A stretch of 64,000 nt of DNA, taken from assembly GCA_024196135.1 (NCBI GenBank), contig JAMQCK010000054.1, forward strand, positions 1 through 64,000. Direction: 5' to 3'. Of this stretch, positions 33,233 to 44,540 are shown piece by piece. Each line of letters begins with the position of its first letter. Position 1 is the first letter of the stretch. The notes under the pieces were generated by a model that searched no databases, had not been told where the DNA came from, and saw nothing but the letters and a program-made list of their open reading frames with translations. The DNA is from Pleurotus ostreatus/Saccharomyces cerevisiae fusant (Eukaryota > Opisthokonta). Both the position numbers and the translations under genes were made by a program.

Positions 33233-36200
33233 ATGATCAGCACCATGTCGACCACCCGCGCCTTTGCTAGCGTCGCGCGCTTGTGCATTCGGTGCGTTAC
33301 CATCTTTCCCGGATCCGTCGATTCGACTCACCGGCTCCCCAGTGCCTTCGCTCGATCAAGCAGATCTGTCGCTCATGCTAGGCCGTACTCATCGAGTCCC
33401 GCAGCGCTTCGCGCTACACCTCTCTCGTCGACCTCGCCTCCCGACTTCCACAACCCACCCCACCCGCCCTTCCCTGACGACGTCCCAACGCACCCCCTCA
33501 TCATCATCGACTACGAGCGCATCCGCGCCGGTGACTCTGCCGAGATCGACCAGCTATGGAAGGCAGCGACGACGCTCGGGTTTTGGTAGTGCGTATGCGT
33601 GTTATCACAAGGTTGAGCGCGTTCGCTAACGATTTTTCCCTCCCTCCCTTCCCTTCTTTCCTTTCCTCCCCTCTCCCTTCCCCCTCCCTTCCCCCTTCCC
33701 TCTCCCTTTCTTCTTCCCTCTCCCTTCCCTTCCTTCCTTTCCTCTCCCTCTTCCTTCCCCCCTCCCTCCTTCTCCCTCCCTCCCCCAATCCCCTCCTCCC
33801 CATCGCACCCAGCCTCAAAAACCACGGTACCGACGCCGAAGTGGACAAGGTCTTCGCCATGAGCGACGCGTTCATGCGCCTCCCGCTCGAGGAGAAGATG
33901 AAGTACGAGCAGGGGGATGAGGGGAATTCGTTCGGGTGAGGTTTTCCTCTGACCATCAACGGCCTTCATCTCCTTTGTCTCCTTCTTTCCTCAAGTCGTC
34001 TTACCTCAAGTCGTCTTCCCCTTCTTCCCCTTCTTCATCGTCTTCCTCCTGCATGCTCTCTTTATTGTGCTCATCGACCGTCCACGCAGCTACAAATACG
34101 CCGGCGCCAACGCCACCAACGCCGCAGGCGCCCGCGACACCATCGAGTTCCTGAACATTGCGCAGGATCATGTACCGCTAGACACCACATCACAGCATAC
34201 CTTCCCTTCCACCTCTCCCCCTTTCCCTTCCACCTCTTCTTCCTTTCCCACCTCTCCCCCCTCCCCTTCCGCCTCTCCCCCCTTCCCTTCCACCTCCTTC
34301 CACACCCACTCCACCCCCTCGCCCTCCCACCACACCACCTTCCACACCCACTACCCCCCGCCCGTCTCCCTCCCGCTCGTCACGTCCTTCATCCGCCGCT
34401 CGCGCGAGATCAACCTCACCCTGATGCGCGCGCTGGGCGAGCGGTTGGGGCTGGGCGCGGCGGTTGGGGTGCGGGACCCGGTTGACGTGCTCGAGGCGGG
34501 CCGCCCGGTTGACGTGCTCGAGGCGGGACCCCCGGTTGGCATGCTGAAAGCCCAAATCGCAGTGGACGCGCTAGACGCTCGGCCAACTACCGACGCTCAC
34601 CACGTGCCCAGCGCGCGACATGAAGCCGGTGCAGTCGACGCTCGGCCCACCACCGATGCCCTCGCCGCTCTCCACGCCGCCCACCTCCCCTCCGGCAGCG
34701 AGCTGCGCTTCACCAAGAACGCGATACCGACAGACCCGGAGGAGGCGCTGCGGAAGGGAATCGGGGCGCACACGGATTTCGGGTCGTTGGTGAGTGGTTT
34801 GTCTCTTTTTGGCAATGCGGATTTCTTGCTCCTTCAGTCGGTGAGACGGGGTCGGTCGATCGAGACGGGGTCGGTCAGTTGAGACGGGGTCGGTCAGTTG
34901 AGACGGGGGAAAGGGGGGGGGGCGGGGTGAAGGGCGGGAAGAGGCACGGCGGACGGTGGGAGGAGGCGGGAGGGGCCGATGGGTCGAGGAGGTCAATGGT
35001 GGAGAGTTGAGGTTCGAAAGGGGCGCGCGTGCTGATACGGTTTACAATGCGTGCTGATGCGACCTACGGCGCGCGTATCGATGCGGCTCACGGCGCGCGT
35101 GCTGATCCCTCCACAGTCCCTCGTCCACAACCGGCTCGGCGGGCTGCAAGTTCTCGCGCCGGACTCGCAGGAGTGGCAGTATGTGAAGGTGCGGTGACTC
35201 TTTTGCGTTTAGGAATGGTGGCTCTTTCCGTTCGGGAATGATAGCTCTTTTCCGTGCGGGAATGGTGGCTCCTTTTCCATGTTCGAGTGTCTCCTCTCCC
35301 ATGCTCGGGCGTCCCCCACTACCCTCGGTGTGATCTGCGTCCCCCGCTAGCGCATCAGCGCCTCGGTGTGCCGCGCCGCCATCGTCATCGCCCTCCGCAC
35401 CACCATCTTCCTCGCCCTCCGCGCCGCCATCGTCCTCGCCCTCCGCGCCGCCATCTTCCTCGTCCCTCCCCCTCTCTCTGCCTACCACCTCGTTCTCCTT
35501 GATTCGGTTACCTCATTCTCCTTGATTCGGTTACCTCGTCCCCCTGGATTCCATTATCGAGTCGTGACCTTCCGTGCTGAACCCTTCCCCACCCTCCACC
35601 TCCTCACCCTTCTCCCCTCGCCCTCTGCACCTCACCCACCTCACCCCCCACTAACATCCCCACTCACTCCCCCTCCCCACCCTCCCCCTCACCCACCCTC
35701 ACCCCTCCCCCTCCACTAACACTCCACTAACACCTCCCACCCCACCAGCCCCTCCCCGCGCACGCCGTCTGCAACATCGGCGACGCGCTCGCCATCCTCA
35801 GCGGCGGGATCCTGCGGTCGAATCTGCACCGGGTCGTGTGAGTGGAGTGGTTGGGTTGTGGGTCGTGTGCTGATAATTTGGCTCTGTGCCATGCCCTCCC
35901 TCCTCCCTCCTCCCTCCTCCCTCCTCCCTCCTCCCTCCTCCCTCCTCCCTCCCCCCTAACCCTACCCTCCCCTCCCACTCCCCTCCTCTCCCCACATCCT
36001 CTCCCCCCATCCTCTCCCCCCATCCTCTCCCCCCATCCTCTCCCCCCCTCCCAGCCCCCCACCCCCACCCCAGCGCCACCTCGCGCGCACCTCCCTCGTC
36101 TTCTTCACCCGGCCGAACCGGGACGTGGTGCTCAGGGCGCTCGTGGGGGAGAGTAGGCAGGTGAAGGAGGCGGGGGAGAGTAGGAGGGAGAAGGGGGCGG

Positions 36201-36693
36201 TGGAGGGGAGTAGGCAGGTTAAGGAGGCGGTGGAGGTATGAAGCTCTTTTTCTCTTCATTCGGCCCATTTCTTACCTGATTCGGCCCCTTGCTTACCTGA
36301 TTCGGCCCCTTGCTTACCTGATTCGGCCCATTTCTTACCTGATTCGGCTCAGTGCGCACTTCCGCATGAGTATCGTCGCCCTAACCCCCCGTCGCCTCTC
36401 CTCCCTCCCTCCGCCTCTCTCCCTTCCTCCACTTCGCCCATCCCTCCTCTCATCCCACCCTCTCCCACCCTCCCTCCGCCTCCCACTCCCTCCGCCTTCG
36501 CCTCCACACCGCTAACCACCCCCCCAGCCCTACCTCGGCACCCAGACCGCCGGCGAGTCGCCCGCGCGGACCGAGGCCGCTTGCGAGTCGCCTGCGCGGA
36601 CCGAGACCTTCCTGCGAGTCGCCCGCACGGACCGAGACCGCCGGCGAGTGGTTCGCGCGCCGGATTCGGGGGTGGAGGATCAGGAATCGGGAG
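33233..36693 (+). CDS. 2-oxoglutarate/Fe(II) oxygenase with a putative mitochondrial presequence; C-terminus unresolved
   Basis: Exons 33233-33291, 33343-33588, 33813-33935, 34090-34789, 35117-35188, 35749-35837, 36055-36235 and 36528-36693. All junctions close in frame to exon 8. An alternative start is ATG 33245. Intron 1 is 51 bp, in frame and stop-free. The first 45 residues are Ala/Ser/Arg-rich with RPYSSS, like a mitochondrial targeting signal. Core motifs: LKNHG, then HTDFGSL (the Fe-binding HxD), LHNRLGGLQVL-type strand, NIGDALAILSGGILRSNLHR (third Fe ligand His) and RTSLVFFTRP (2OG-binding Arg/Ser). Exon 4 carries inserts unusual for the family: about 50 Ser/Pro/Thr residues (34190-34340; no AG nearby, so not an intron) and about 70 residues with the duplicated blocks PVDVLEAG and DARPTTDA. 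Exon 8 is invaded by a 30-bp repeat that shifts the frame, so the natural end is uncertain. Substrate unknown. Confidence 0.78.
33610..33812. repeat. Polypyrimidine (CCCTTC)n tract in an oxygenase intron
   Basis: More than 150 bases of almost pure C/T on the plus strand, in units of CCCTTCC and CCCTCTC, filling the 224-bp intron up to the AG at 33812. Neighbouring introns elsewhere in the window are near 50 bp. Confidence 0.85.
34840..34915. repeat. ~19-bp tandem repeat in intron 4 of the oxygenase
   Basis: GTCGGTCAGTTGAGACGGG and variants occur four times just after the exon 4 donor. The array is confined to this intron. Confidence 0.8.
35585..36054. repeat. C/T-rich arrays flanking exon 6 of the oxygenase
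   Basis: Bases 35585-35745 are CCACCCTCC-type. About 35890-35960 is a CCTCCCT array, and 35990-36045 repeats CATCCTCTCCCCC. They fill the introns on both sides of exon 6 (35749-35837). Confidence 0.8.
36258..36351. repeat. 21-bp tandem repeat in the last resolved intron of the oxygenase
   Basis: Four full 21-bp units starting ATTCGGCCC and ending TTACCTG at 36258-36341, plus a partial fifth. Units differ only in the middle (CATTTC or CTTGC). Confidence 0.9.
36538..36655 (+). repeat. 30-31 bp repeat inside the last oxygenase exon
   Basis: Units ACCGCCGGCGAGTCGCCCGC, GCCGCTTGCGAGTCGCCTGC and ACCTTCCTGCGAGTCGCCCG, each continuing GCGGACCGAG or CACGGACCGAG, precede the sequence for TAGEWFARR. 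The first two units are 30 bp, the third 31 bp, so the reading frame entering the repeat is not the frame that gives AGEWFARRIRGWR after it. Confidence 0.8.
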
Positions 36694-37351
36694 GTGAGTG
36701 CGTGTTTTTGGATGATGTGGGCGTGTTTGTGGGGGATGTGGGCATGGTGAACGGGGTATAAGGGCACTGGTGGACGGCGAGTGTATGCGCGTCGCGAACC
36801 GTGTATGAGCCGTGGCAGGCGGGGTATATGCGCACCGGAGACTGCGAGCATATGCGCGTCGGCGGACGGCGGGCAGATACCTGCTTGCTTGTTCATGCCC
36901 AGCTGCATCATGCTCAACGGGTATCGCTACGCGCCCGGCGAGCGTAGCATAGACGACGAGTCTGTGTCAGGGCGTGCGATGGATGAACACGGCGAGGTGG
37001 GCGGGCGAGCTAAAGGCGTGCGTGAAGAGACGCGATTTGACGATGGGGACGCGAGGCTGGGACCCGGCGCTCGCGAAAGCTGACGCGCGCATTCCTAGGG
37101 CCCCCAGACCTGGATAGCCAGCCGCGGCACCGAAGGACGGTCGGAGGAAGAGATTCCGGACGAAGGACGCCGCTGAGGGCGACTGTCGACACGATGTATG
37201 GGCTCTTAGACATGGATATAGTTGCTGGGCGCGACGCGTAGCTAGCACGTGTGGTGCTCATGTGTACCAGGATTGTCTCTGCATGCATAGACGGTGTTCA
37301 TGATATGAACGTGGCAATTTTACAGGCAAAAAGGGGAGAGTGACTTTCGAT

Positions 37352-37423
37352 TGCCCCACAGCCGACTTGAACGACTGACCTTCGCATTACGAGTGCGACG
37401 CTCTACCACTGAGCTAGCAGGGC
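37352..37423 (-). tRNA. tRNA-Thr(CGT), no intron
   Basis: 72 bases fold as a cloverleaf. Acceptor GCCCTGC pairs with GTGGGGC (two G-T pairs), discriminator A. D arm has GCTCAGTGGTAGAGC. Anticodon stem TCGCA/TGCGA encloses loop CTCGTAA, giving anticodon CGT. T loop is TTCAAGT on stem AGTCG/CGGCT. Anticodon CGT reads threonine codon ACG. Exons are identical to the copies at 47.9 and 53.6 kb, which have introns. Confidence 0.95.
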
Positions 37424-37656
37424 TACGTAAGCCGTTGTAACTGTAACTCGCCCATCCCGTGGGCCGCGGACAGCCTGATCCACGCGGCGCTTATTCTTGC
37501 TTCGCTTTCATCCTTGCCTCCTGCCATCACCACCCATCTCGCCTACCTCCCGTCCACGTAACTCTACCAGCGCACTTACCTCTACACCCACACGCCCTCC
37601 TAAACAACCACACACACCAACATCGACCACAACACCCCCAACACCACGACCGAACT

Positions 37657-38844
37657 ATGCGCCGCGCACAAACACAGCGCCACGCGCCCCGCCCGTCTGG
37701 CATGATCGCGCTCTCCGGCGACGAGCTTGGTGTCCTGCGCGAGGGGAACGAGACGAACGAGGATGTGCTGAGGCGGCAGCTGCTGGAGAAGGACAGGGAG
37801 TGCGATCGGGTGCGTGCTTTGAGCCTTATGCGAGGAACGATGTTGATGTTGGCCTTGCTCCGCGTCGCCCGCGTCCTTCCTCGCCCTCAACCGCTCCTGC
37901 TCCTTCTCAACCATGTCCGTCCTCAACCTTGCTGCACCACCTACTCCCGCACCCTTCCTACCACCACCACCTCTTCACCTCCTCCCACCACCCCAACCTC
38001 ACCCCCAACCCAGCTCGCCACCCAAGTCCAAACCCTCCTCGCCCAGCTCGCCGCCCGGCCGAAGCCCGGCGACGTCGCGGCGCTCGAGAAGGAGGCGCGC
38101 AGCCTCGACCTGCTCCTGCAGGGCACGCAGCGCGAGAACGAGCGCGCGATGGCGGAGCTGGAGAGGTGCGTGTTCTGCGCGTGGTCGACGCGTTCGGCGC
38201 GTGATCGTTCTTCTCCATGCGCGATCGTTCTTCTTCGAGGCGCGCGTGCTCAGGAGTAGGACGACAGCTGACCTCTACCGCAGACAGAAGACGCGCGAGA
38301 AGATGCTCGAGAACGCGCTCGCGAAGTTCGCGGGGCCTAACTGGCAGGACGCCCTCGACCTTCCCTCCCTCGACGCCGCCAACGTGCCCGCCACGCCCTC
38401 CAAGTACTCCAAGCCTGGCGCGGGCTCCTCGCCCTCGAAGTACGCGAACCCGAACGCGACGGCGTCGCCGGGGAAGGGTGCTGCTGCTGGTAAGCATATC
38501 GTCGTAATTGTGGGCCTGCTATGCTATTTTCTCCCTACGTGCTGAATCCCATCCACGTTGTTGTATCCCTTCGTGCACCGGTCCATTTCGTCGCACCCCA
38601 CCTCTCCTCTCACCCTCCCATCCTCTCTCCCACCCCTCCTCTCTCCCACCCAGGCACTAACCCATCACCCCCAGACCCCCAACCCCCCACGCCCGCCGCG
38701 CACCTCGCGCAGCTCGAGCAGGTGCGGCTGCTCGTGCTGGGCATGGAACAGCGCCTGCGCGCGCGGGAGGAGAAACTCGAAGCGGTGGTGCGGCGGGCGG
38801 AGGGGGAGGCCGCGAGGTATGAGGCGACGGTGAGGGCGGGGTGA
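37657..38844 (+). CDS. Small coiled-coil protein
   Basis: Exons 37657-37809, 38014-38165, 38284-38489 and 38675-38844 give 226 residues. The last acceptor was chosen because ACTAAC lies 12 bases upstream. An alternative at 38654 adds seven in-frame residues. The protein is mostly charged helix: RRQLLEKDRECDR, then QVQTLLAQLAARP, then EKEARSLDLLLQGTQRENER, then QLEQVRLLVLGMEQRLRARE. A Pro/Ser linker contains a duplicated SPSKYANP/TPSKYSKP motif. No known domain recognised. Likely a dimerising coiled-coil scaffold. A C/T-rich tract (about 38590-38655) and intron 1 (204 bp) are longer than the usual introns here. Confidence 0.7.
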
Positions 38845-39030
38845 GGGGAGGTAGAGGGGAGGGGGTGAGGAGGTTGGGTCGACATGCGCGCTGGATTGGA
38901 AATTTGAGGAGAGGGGTAGGGGGATGGGGAGGTGGAGGGAGAGGGGAGGCAGGCGCATACGCCGCGGCTTGAGTAGCGGTTTTTCACGTAGCGATTCTGA
39001 CGGCGGCGCTGGTCGCTGGCTGTCGGGTCG

Positions 39031-39648
39031 TCAGGTTTGGATTTCTTGCCTTGGAACACCCTCATCATCATCACTTGTACTACTACTATATCCTATCATG
39101 GTCTGCATGGCATTGGGTTCGATTTTTTGTGGGTCTTGCTTGCGTCGTGAGTCTGTCTTGCTTGCTTTGAGTTCGTCGTCGTGGGTCGGTCTTGCTTGCT
39201 TCGTTGTGGGTCTTGAGCTTCGTCGTGGTTCGGTCCTGCTTGCTTTGTCGCTCGCATTGCACTTTATTGTCGACGCAAGCTTCGACTTCCTCGATCCATC
39301 GAAGGGGTCCTCAGGCAGGTCCCCCTCCTGAATGACCTTGCTCGACAACGAGCTCGCGGCATGCCTTAGCCGCTGCTCCGGAAGTATCTCAGCTGGCGAG
39401 GCCTCCGATGTGACCTTCCTTCCCCGCCGAGGCCTGAGTAGGCCCTTGGAGACACCAGGGCTGTAAGAGAAGTCGCATCGGTAACGCTGCATAAGTGCAT
39501 TCAGGGAGGAAAGGAGCAGGCATATGTGCGGAGGTAGACTATGGCCGGAAGCAAAGCTACGTCGGTAATTGCCGTCACGACGTCCCCGGGCCCTTTTTTG
39601 TGGCGTCGCCCGCAAGTGAACGTCGACGGCCATCTGTTGCTGCTGCAT
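39031..39648 (-). CDS. Possible basic hypothetical protein
   Basis: Open frame of 205 codons on the minus strand, ATG at 39648. The C-terminal half is polar and charged (RRSSRPTTKQARP, DSRRKQDPQK, SSSTSDDDEG) and could be a real disordered protein. The same DNA on the plus strand is an imperfect repeat of GTCTTGCTTGC and TCGTCGTGGGTC, so the open frame may be accidental. No homologue recognised. Confidence 0.3.
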   Translation of the reverse strand: MQQQQMAVDVHLRATPQKRARGRRDGNYRRSFASGHSLPPHICLLLSSLNALMQRYRCDFSYSPGVSKGLLRPRRGRKVTSEASPAEILPEQRLRHAASSLSSKVIQEGDLPEDPFDGSRKSKLASTIKCNASDKASRTEPRRSSRPTTKQARPTHDDELKASKTDSRRKQDPQKIEPNAMQTMIGYSSSTSDDDEGVPRQEIQT

Positions 39649-39801
39649 AGCAATCGCCCGTGCGCAACTGAGGTTCGATCTCGACGTATGTGTATAGGAG
39701 CGCTACTCAAGCGTATACAGCAGTGCGCGAGCCCATACCAAACCCAAACTCGACCAAAAATCGCTTTAGGCCGGACGTCCGTCTAGAATATCCTCATCCA
39801 G

Positions 39802-41381
39802 ATGCACGCTGTACTTCAGACGCCTGAGCTCAGAGCTCTCATTTTCGAGATCTCTCTCGACAATCGATCGCTCAGCTCGCTTGCTCGCACATGCAAAGCA
39901 TTCGAAGAACCTGCTCTGAGCGTGCTCTGGCGCTCCGTGTCCATGCACGAGATCATGAGACTTCTACCGGAATCAGAGAGACACTACAAGATGGTGAGCT
40001 CTCAAGACTCGATAATTGATTCTAGCGAATTGACAAGGAACTACAGGACGAAGGAAACCCCGTTAATTGTGACCTTACCACCCAGGAGGCTTCGCGCATA
40101 CATTTCTACGGAAAATTCGTGCGCAGCCTGAACTTGTTCGATACACACTTATACTTCTCCGTCATTTTCCTGGATGCGCTAGTGCGTGCACTGCCGTGGC
40201 ACACTATCCTGCCCTTTCTGCGCACCCTCCACTACGATAGCAGTTCTGGATACCGCTCTCTCCCTATCTTCATCTCCCATTCCGTCAGGGAAATTACGAT
40301 ACTCCTATGCGAGGATTATCCCGACGAAGCTGGCTTGGACTCGCTGGTCTATCACTTCATTGATGGGACGAAGCAACTCGATTGGCTGGACCTCACGTTC
40401 TCGTTCTCTCGCAATCGAAATTCACAATTCCAACCCCTTCTATCGCACTGGGCCGACATGGGCTCTCTCAAGATTGAGCTTTCACATCTAGATTCCGCCA
40501 CAGCTCTTGTTATCGGCTCGCTACCGAAACTGAAACAATTGAGCATCCTCGTGTGGCGGTACGAACCTGCTCCCGATCTTCGCTGCTCCACGCGGGTCCC
40601 GGACAATCTCACGCTCGACGCGCTGGAACTGGCGATGGAAGTCGGTCCAGCTGAAGCCGATGCTTATGCGGGAGTAGACGTTCTGGTTGATATCATTGCC
40701 CTTCTTCGTCCGGTGGCGCTGTCAGCAGTCGTTGTTCGCGACCTCTTCGACTCTGACCGTTTCCGCCATTGCTGCAAAGGCATTAGGGCGTACTGTGATG
40801 TCGGCGTGCTTCGTGTGATAGATCTCACCATGTCACATGAGAGAGTACCCACCCACCTCGAGGACATCCGCCCGCTCCTAGCGTTCTATGCTCTCGAGTC
40901 TCTGTCGCTCACCCACTGTCTTTTCCATCCTACAGCAGGTGATGTCGCAGACATGGGGCGATCATGGCCTCGTCTTCGTGTCCTCCGTCTGAGCGACCCG
41001 CGCTCGGAGACAGAACACTATCAGCATTTCTTACCCTTCGAGCTTCTCCTATTCGCGCAGCATTTCCTGCTTCTGGGGGAGCTTCACGCGCGCCTGGATA
41101 TGACGGGCGTTGAGGCGATCGACTCGAGCCCGCTGCCCATCTCGCGCGCACATGGATCGCTGCACAAATTGTGTGCTGAAAGCGCATTTATCGGCGAGGC
41201 TCCAGAGCTTATCGCGTCGTTCCTCACGCGATTCTTTCCGAACTTATTACCGGGTGGTTTGAGCTGGGAATATCACGGGAAGCGTTCGGAGGAGAAGCAC
41301 CGCTGGAGCTTGGTTCGGAAGCTCATGCCGGTATTTCTGAGCGCCAGGAGGACGGGAATTCACGGGGAGGCTGTCATGTAA
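39802..41381 (+). CDS. F-box/LRR-type protein
   Basis: Exons 39802-39993 and 40047-41381 give 508 residues. The 53-bp intron follows the F-box, the position used in all F-box genes of this window. F-box at 4-50: LQTPELRALIFEIS, SLSSLARTCKAFEEPALSVL and W at the end of the helix, as in agaricomycete F-box genes. The rest consists of leucine-rich, irregular repeats (VRSLNLFDTH, LDALELAMEV, LRVLRLSDPRSET). F-box proteins recruit targets to the SCF ubiquitin ligase through Skp1. The substrate is unknown. Divergent from the next F-box gene. Confidence 0.88.
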
Positions 41382-42024
41382 TGTCATTCGCTGTTCTTCA
41401 GGCTTATGTACCTCTTTTAGAGTGGGGAAGTCGGTGAGCTCCTTCCTCTTGGCGCGCTACTGGCTCTCATTAATCTGATCTTGAGCAGGAAGGCGATATG
41501 AAATTTTCCGTCGATCTGTACATCCAAAAGACGGATATTTGATTGCGCTCCAGCACTCATACACTTCTTCGACTTGACGGATTGACAAGCACGATGAAGC
41601 TGGCTCTTCATCGCCCCGTTTACGCTTATGCATGGCGTCGCCTAACGCTTCATGCCTCCATAAATACAAAAACGTCTCCTGCCGTTGTTAAGCCCTCAAC
41701 CTGTGTCTTTCGAGAACAGCCGCAGCAAACTTCGGGTTGAGCGCGCGACGCACAGCCCACCGTCGATTGTCGTCCGATGCAATATATCTTAGCTCTGCAG
41801 CATTGTACCGAGGTGTGGTGCTCCAGACGGCGCGAGAGCAACGATGCTCCTCCGCATATCGTGGTACGCGTCTTGAAGTGCTGATGTTTCTGACTAAGAA
41901 CTTGATATACAGGACATACGGTAACGAAGATTGCTAGCACAGAAATTGTCCACAGTAGGACTTGTCGCTTTCATATCCGACCAAAGCACCACTTCGTGAC
42001 ATTAACTCCCTCGCTTGCCTCCAT
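41382..42024. other. Intergenic region between two convergent F-box genes
   Basis: Holds the 3' ends of two F-box genes facing each other. Short open frames only, and no repeat or RNA gene seen. Confidence 0.5.
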
Positions 42025-43702
42025 CTACCTCCGCATCGCCTCCCGTACCTCGGACCACCATCCCATTTCCTTGTGGTATGGAGACCACAGATCTACCAGT
42101 TCCTCTGGTGTCAGAGCTGGAAATACCATCCTGATAAGCAATGCGATGTGCGCGGGCGAGTCGGCGCTGATGGGAGACATCCCGACAGATAGTTTTCTCA
42201 AGCGAGAGGCGACAGGGATGTCTGATGCAAAGTAGCTCTGGAGCGCATCAGCACGCACTGCGTTCAGCTGCGCCTGAAGGCTTTCCAAGTCCGGGAAGTA
42301 TCTCGCGATGTCTAGCAGTGCTGTGAGCGGGTGCGCCTCTTTCGCCTCCCGGTCATACACCGAGAGATGGGTCAGGTTCGGCCACGCTTTCGCCAGGTAA
42401 GCATAATCGTCTCCAGTGGGGTGAAGGTGCAGATTATCGAGGGTCAAGCGCGTGACCTCAGAGAAGCTAAACAGAGGTTCGATGTGGTGTACTGTGGTGT
42501 ACTCGCTCGCTTTGGCGCGGAAGGAGAGCCTACCGCGATCAGACCGGGGGCTGACTTCGGGCGTGCCATAGTGCATCAAGACGCCCGTAAGCGAGACCAT
42601 GCCGAGCGCTTTGAGATCACAATACTCGGCGACAGTCTCGCAGAACCGCCGCAGGTGCGCGGGGTGCGCGATCCCGGCCGCTGACAATGCGCGCAGAGCT
42701 GCAGGGCGGAGGAGGGTGATGATGTACGTGCCGGCGTAGTCTCTAGTCCGCATGCTCTCGCGCTCGTCCCTCGCCAAGAGCTCAAGCTCGCTGACGCCGC
42801 TGCGAGGTGCATGCACGGGCCTGATGGCGTCGCGGAGCACTCCCTCGTCACTTTTTGTGAACAGAAAATCGACGTTCATCGCCAGTCGCTCCAGCTTGGG
42901 GAGCGCTGCGATGGTGAGCACAGTCTCCGGATCCCAAGATGGCAGAAAGATGCGTAGCACGACAAGACTTGGTGCCCAATGCGAGCATAGCCTGAGCGTC
43001 CGCGCGCGAGCAATGGCGTCGACTTCAGACTCCGAGTCCCAGTGCATGGAGAACTGGAGACGCCGGAGCATAGGTAGCGCCGCGCGCGTAAGTTCCTCTA
43101 CAAAGCGATCCAGTCCCAGCAAGTCTTCATCTCGCTTTCCTTCAAGGGAGGCAGACAGATATAGGCAGTTGATCGAGGGCACAAGCAGCACAGGCAGAAA
43201 TTGGTGATAACTCGGCCCAACGAAGCGCAGCGTCGTGAGGTTGGGGAATAGTGGAGCATGGTGTAGCGCGCATACGATGTGGTCCAGGTCGATCGGGAAA
43301 ATGGACGGCATGGCATGAAACATATCCTGAAATTCAAAGTGGCGCACAAGCCTTCCGAAGACGCGGATTTGGGCAACATCGGACGCTGACAGGGTGTCAG
43401 TGATGGTATATGGCACTCTGCGGGGCGTCCATCGCGGGACCTGCAAAAACATGACTAGTGAGTAATTTGCCGAGTTGGGGTTGGAGTGGACTCACCCCGC
43501 CTAGTTTCTGTAGCTTATGTCTCGGAAGGAGTGTGAAAATCCGGTCGAAAGATATCGTAGTGTTCCAAATGCGGCGAAGGGCTAGCTCGCGGAAGTCGTG
43601 GCACGTCTCCGACAGTGCGTGAAGAGTTATGTAATCGTAGGACGGATCGAGTTTGGCGAAGATCTGCTCGCAAAGCTCAGGAGTCCGTAGTGCGGGGTGC
43701 AT
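42025..43702 (-). CDS. F-box/LRR-type protein
   Basis: Exons 43702-43496 and 43440-42025 give 540 residues. Intron 55 bp, again just after the F-box. F-box at 4-52: LRTPELCEQIFAKL, ALSETCHDFRELALRRIW. Leucine-rich remainder: FPNLTTLRFVGPSY, AALPKLERLAMNVDFL, VTRLTLDNLHLHPTGDDYAY, AWPNLTHLSVYD. The block before the C-terminus, PTGDDYAYLAKAWPNL, matches PTAGDVADMGRSWPRL of the convergent neighbour, so the two are paralogues, though far diverged. Predicted SCF substrate adaptor. Confidence 0.88.
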
Positions 43703-44048
43703 GGTATCGGCGCAGGATGGGTGTTCGTCCTAAGCAGGGCGTACTTAGAGCACAATCCTGTAGAGATCAACGCAAGCAGTGACTCGGAGATCAATGACCC
43801 GCGAGCTGTACTCCGTGACCGGCTGGGCGGTGCGCAGCTGGATCTGCGAGGATGATGATGGGCGTTGAAGACAACGTCCGCTAGCCGCGATACTACGCAC
43901 GACGCAAGGATACCCACAGTCCTCGAGCTTTGAGATCGCCGCAGTGTGGCTCACGAACGCCGACACCCAAGCTTTCTCTCACGAAGAGTCCGAAATTGAC
44001 GCTCTCTTTCCTCCCCAGCTCCATGCAGACGGATGGCAAAAAGCGAAA

Positions 44049-44135
44049 TCCCTTCTGCCCGGTTCGAACGGGCGACATTCAGATCACAATACATCCAATT
44101 ACAGTCTGACGCTCTTCCAACTGAGCTAAGAAGGG
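44049..44135 (-). tRNA. tRNA-Tyr(GTA) with a 14-nt intron
   Basis: Acceptor CCCTTCT pairs perfectly with AGAAGGG, discriminator A. D arm GCTCAGTTGGAAGAGC. Anticodon stem TCAGA/TCTGA with CTGTAA before and A after the intron, giving anticodon GTA. Intron TTGGATGTATTGTG sits at the usual 37/38 position. T arm GCCCG-TTCGAAC-CGGGC. Fungal tRNA-Tyr genes regularly carry an intron. Confidence 0.93.
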
Positions 44136-44540
44136 ATGATTTTCGTTCAACAGATACAACCAGACACCGCGGTATCCCAACCGACCTGAGGGACGGCTGA
44201 CTTGTCAGCAGATGAATCCCTTCGTGAATACGGCGCAAGTTCGATGGAAGAAAAACATCGTAGTCGTGGAAGGTCAACGAGAATCATACTTCCCCCAAAA
44301 CGAGATATTACAAGGTCGTACAATATGAAGACACGCATGCTGCAACTGGAGTACAAAGAACGAAAACCCAAAATATATCAACAGTCCCTATATTCACCCA
44401 ATTGCTATCTGGCGAAAACCAATCCTGACATGTCCTTGCCGCTCCGCAACTATCGCCAGATTCGCCCAAGCCTCTGCTGAGTGATTAGCACCACTGCGCA
44501 GCGCCGTCTTATCTGGACATACAACACCGCGCACATAGCA

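Noticed and set aside
34067..34882. A 271-codon gene on its own
   Set aside because: It is exon 4 of the oxygenase plus flanking intron sequence. The frame joins exons on both sides.
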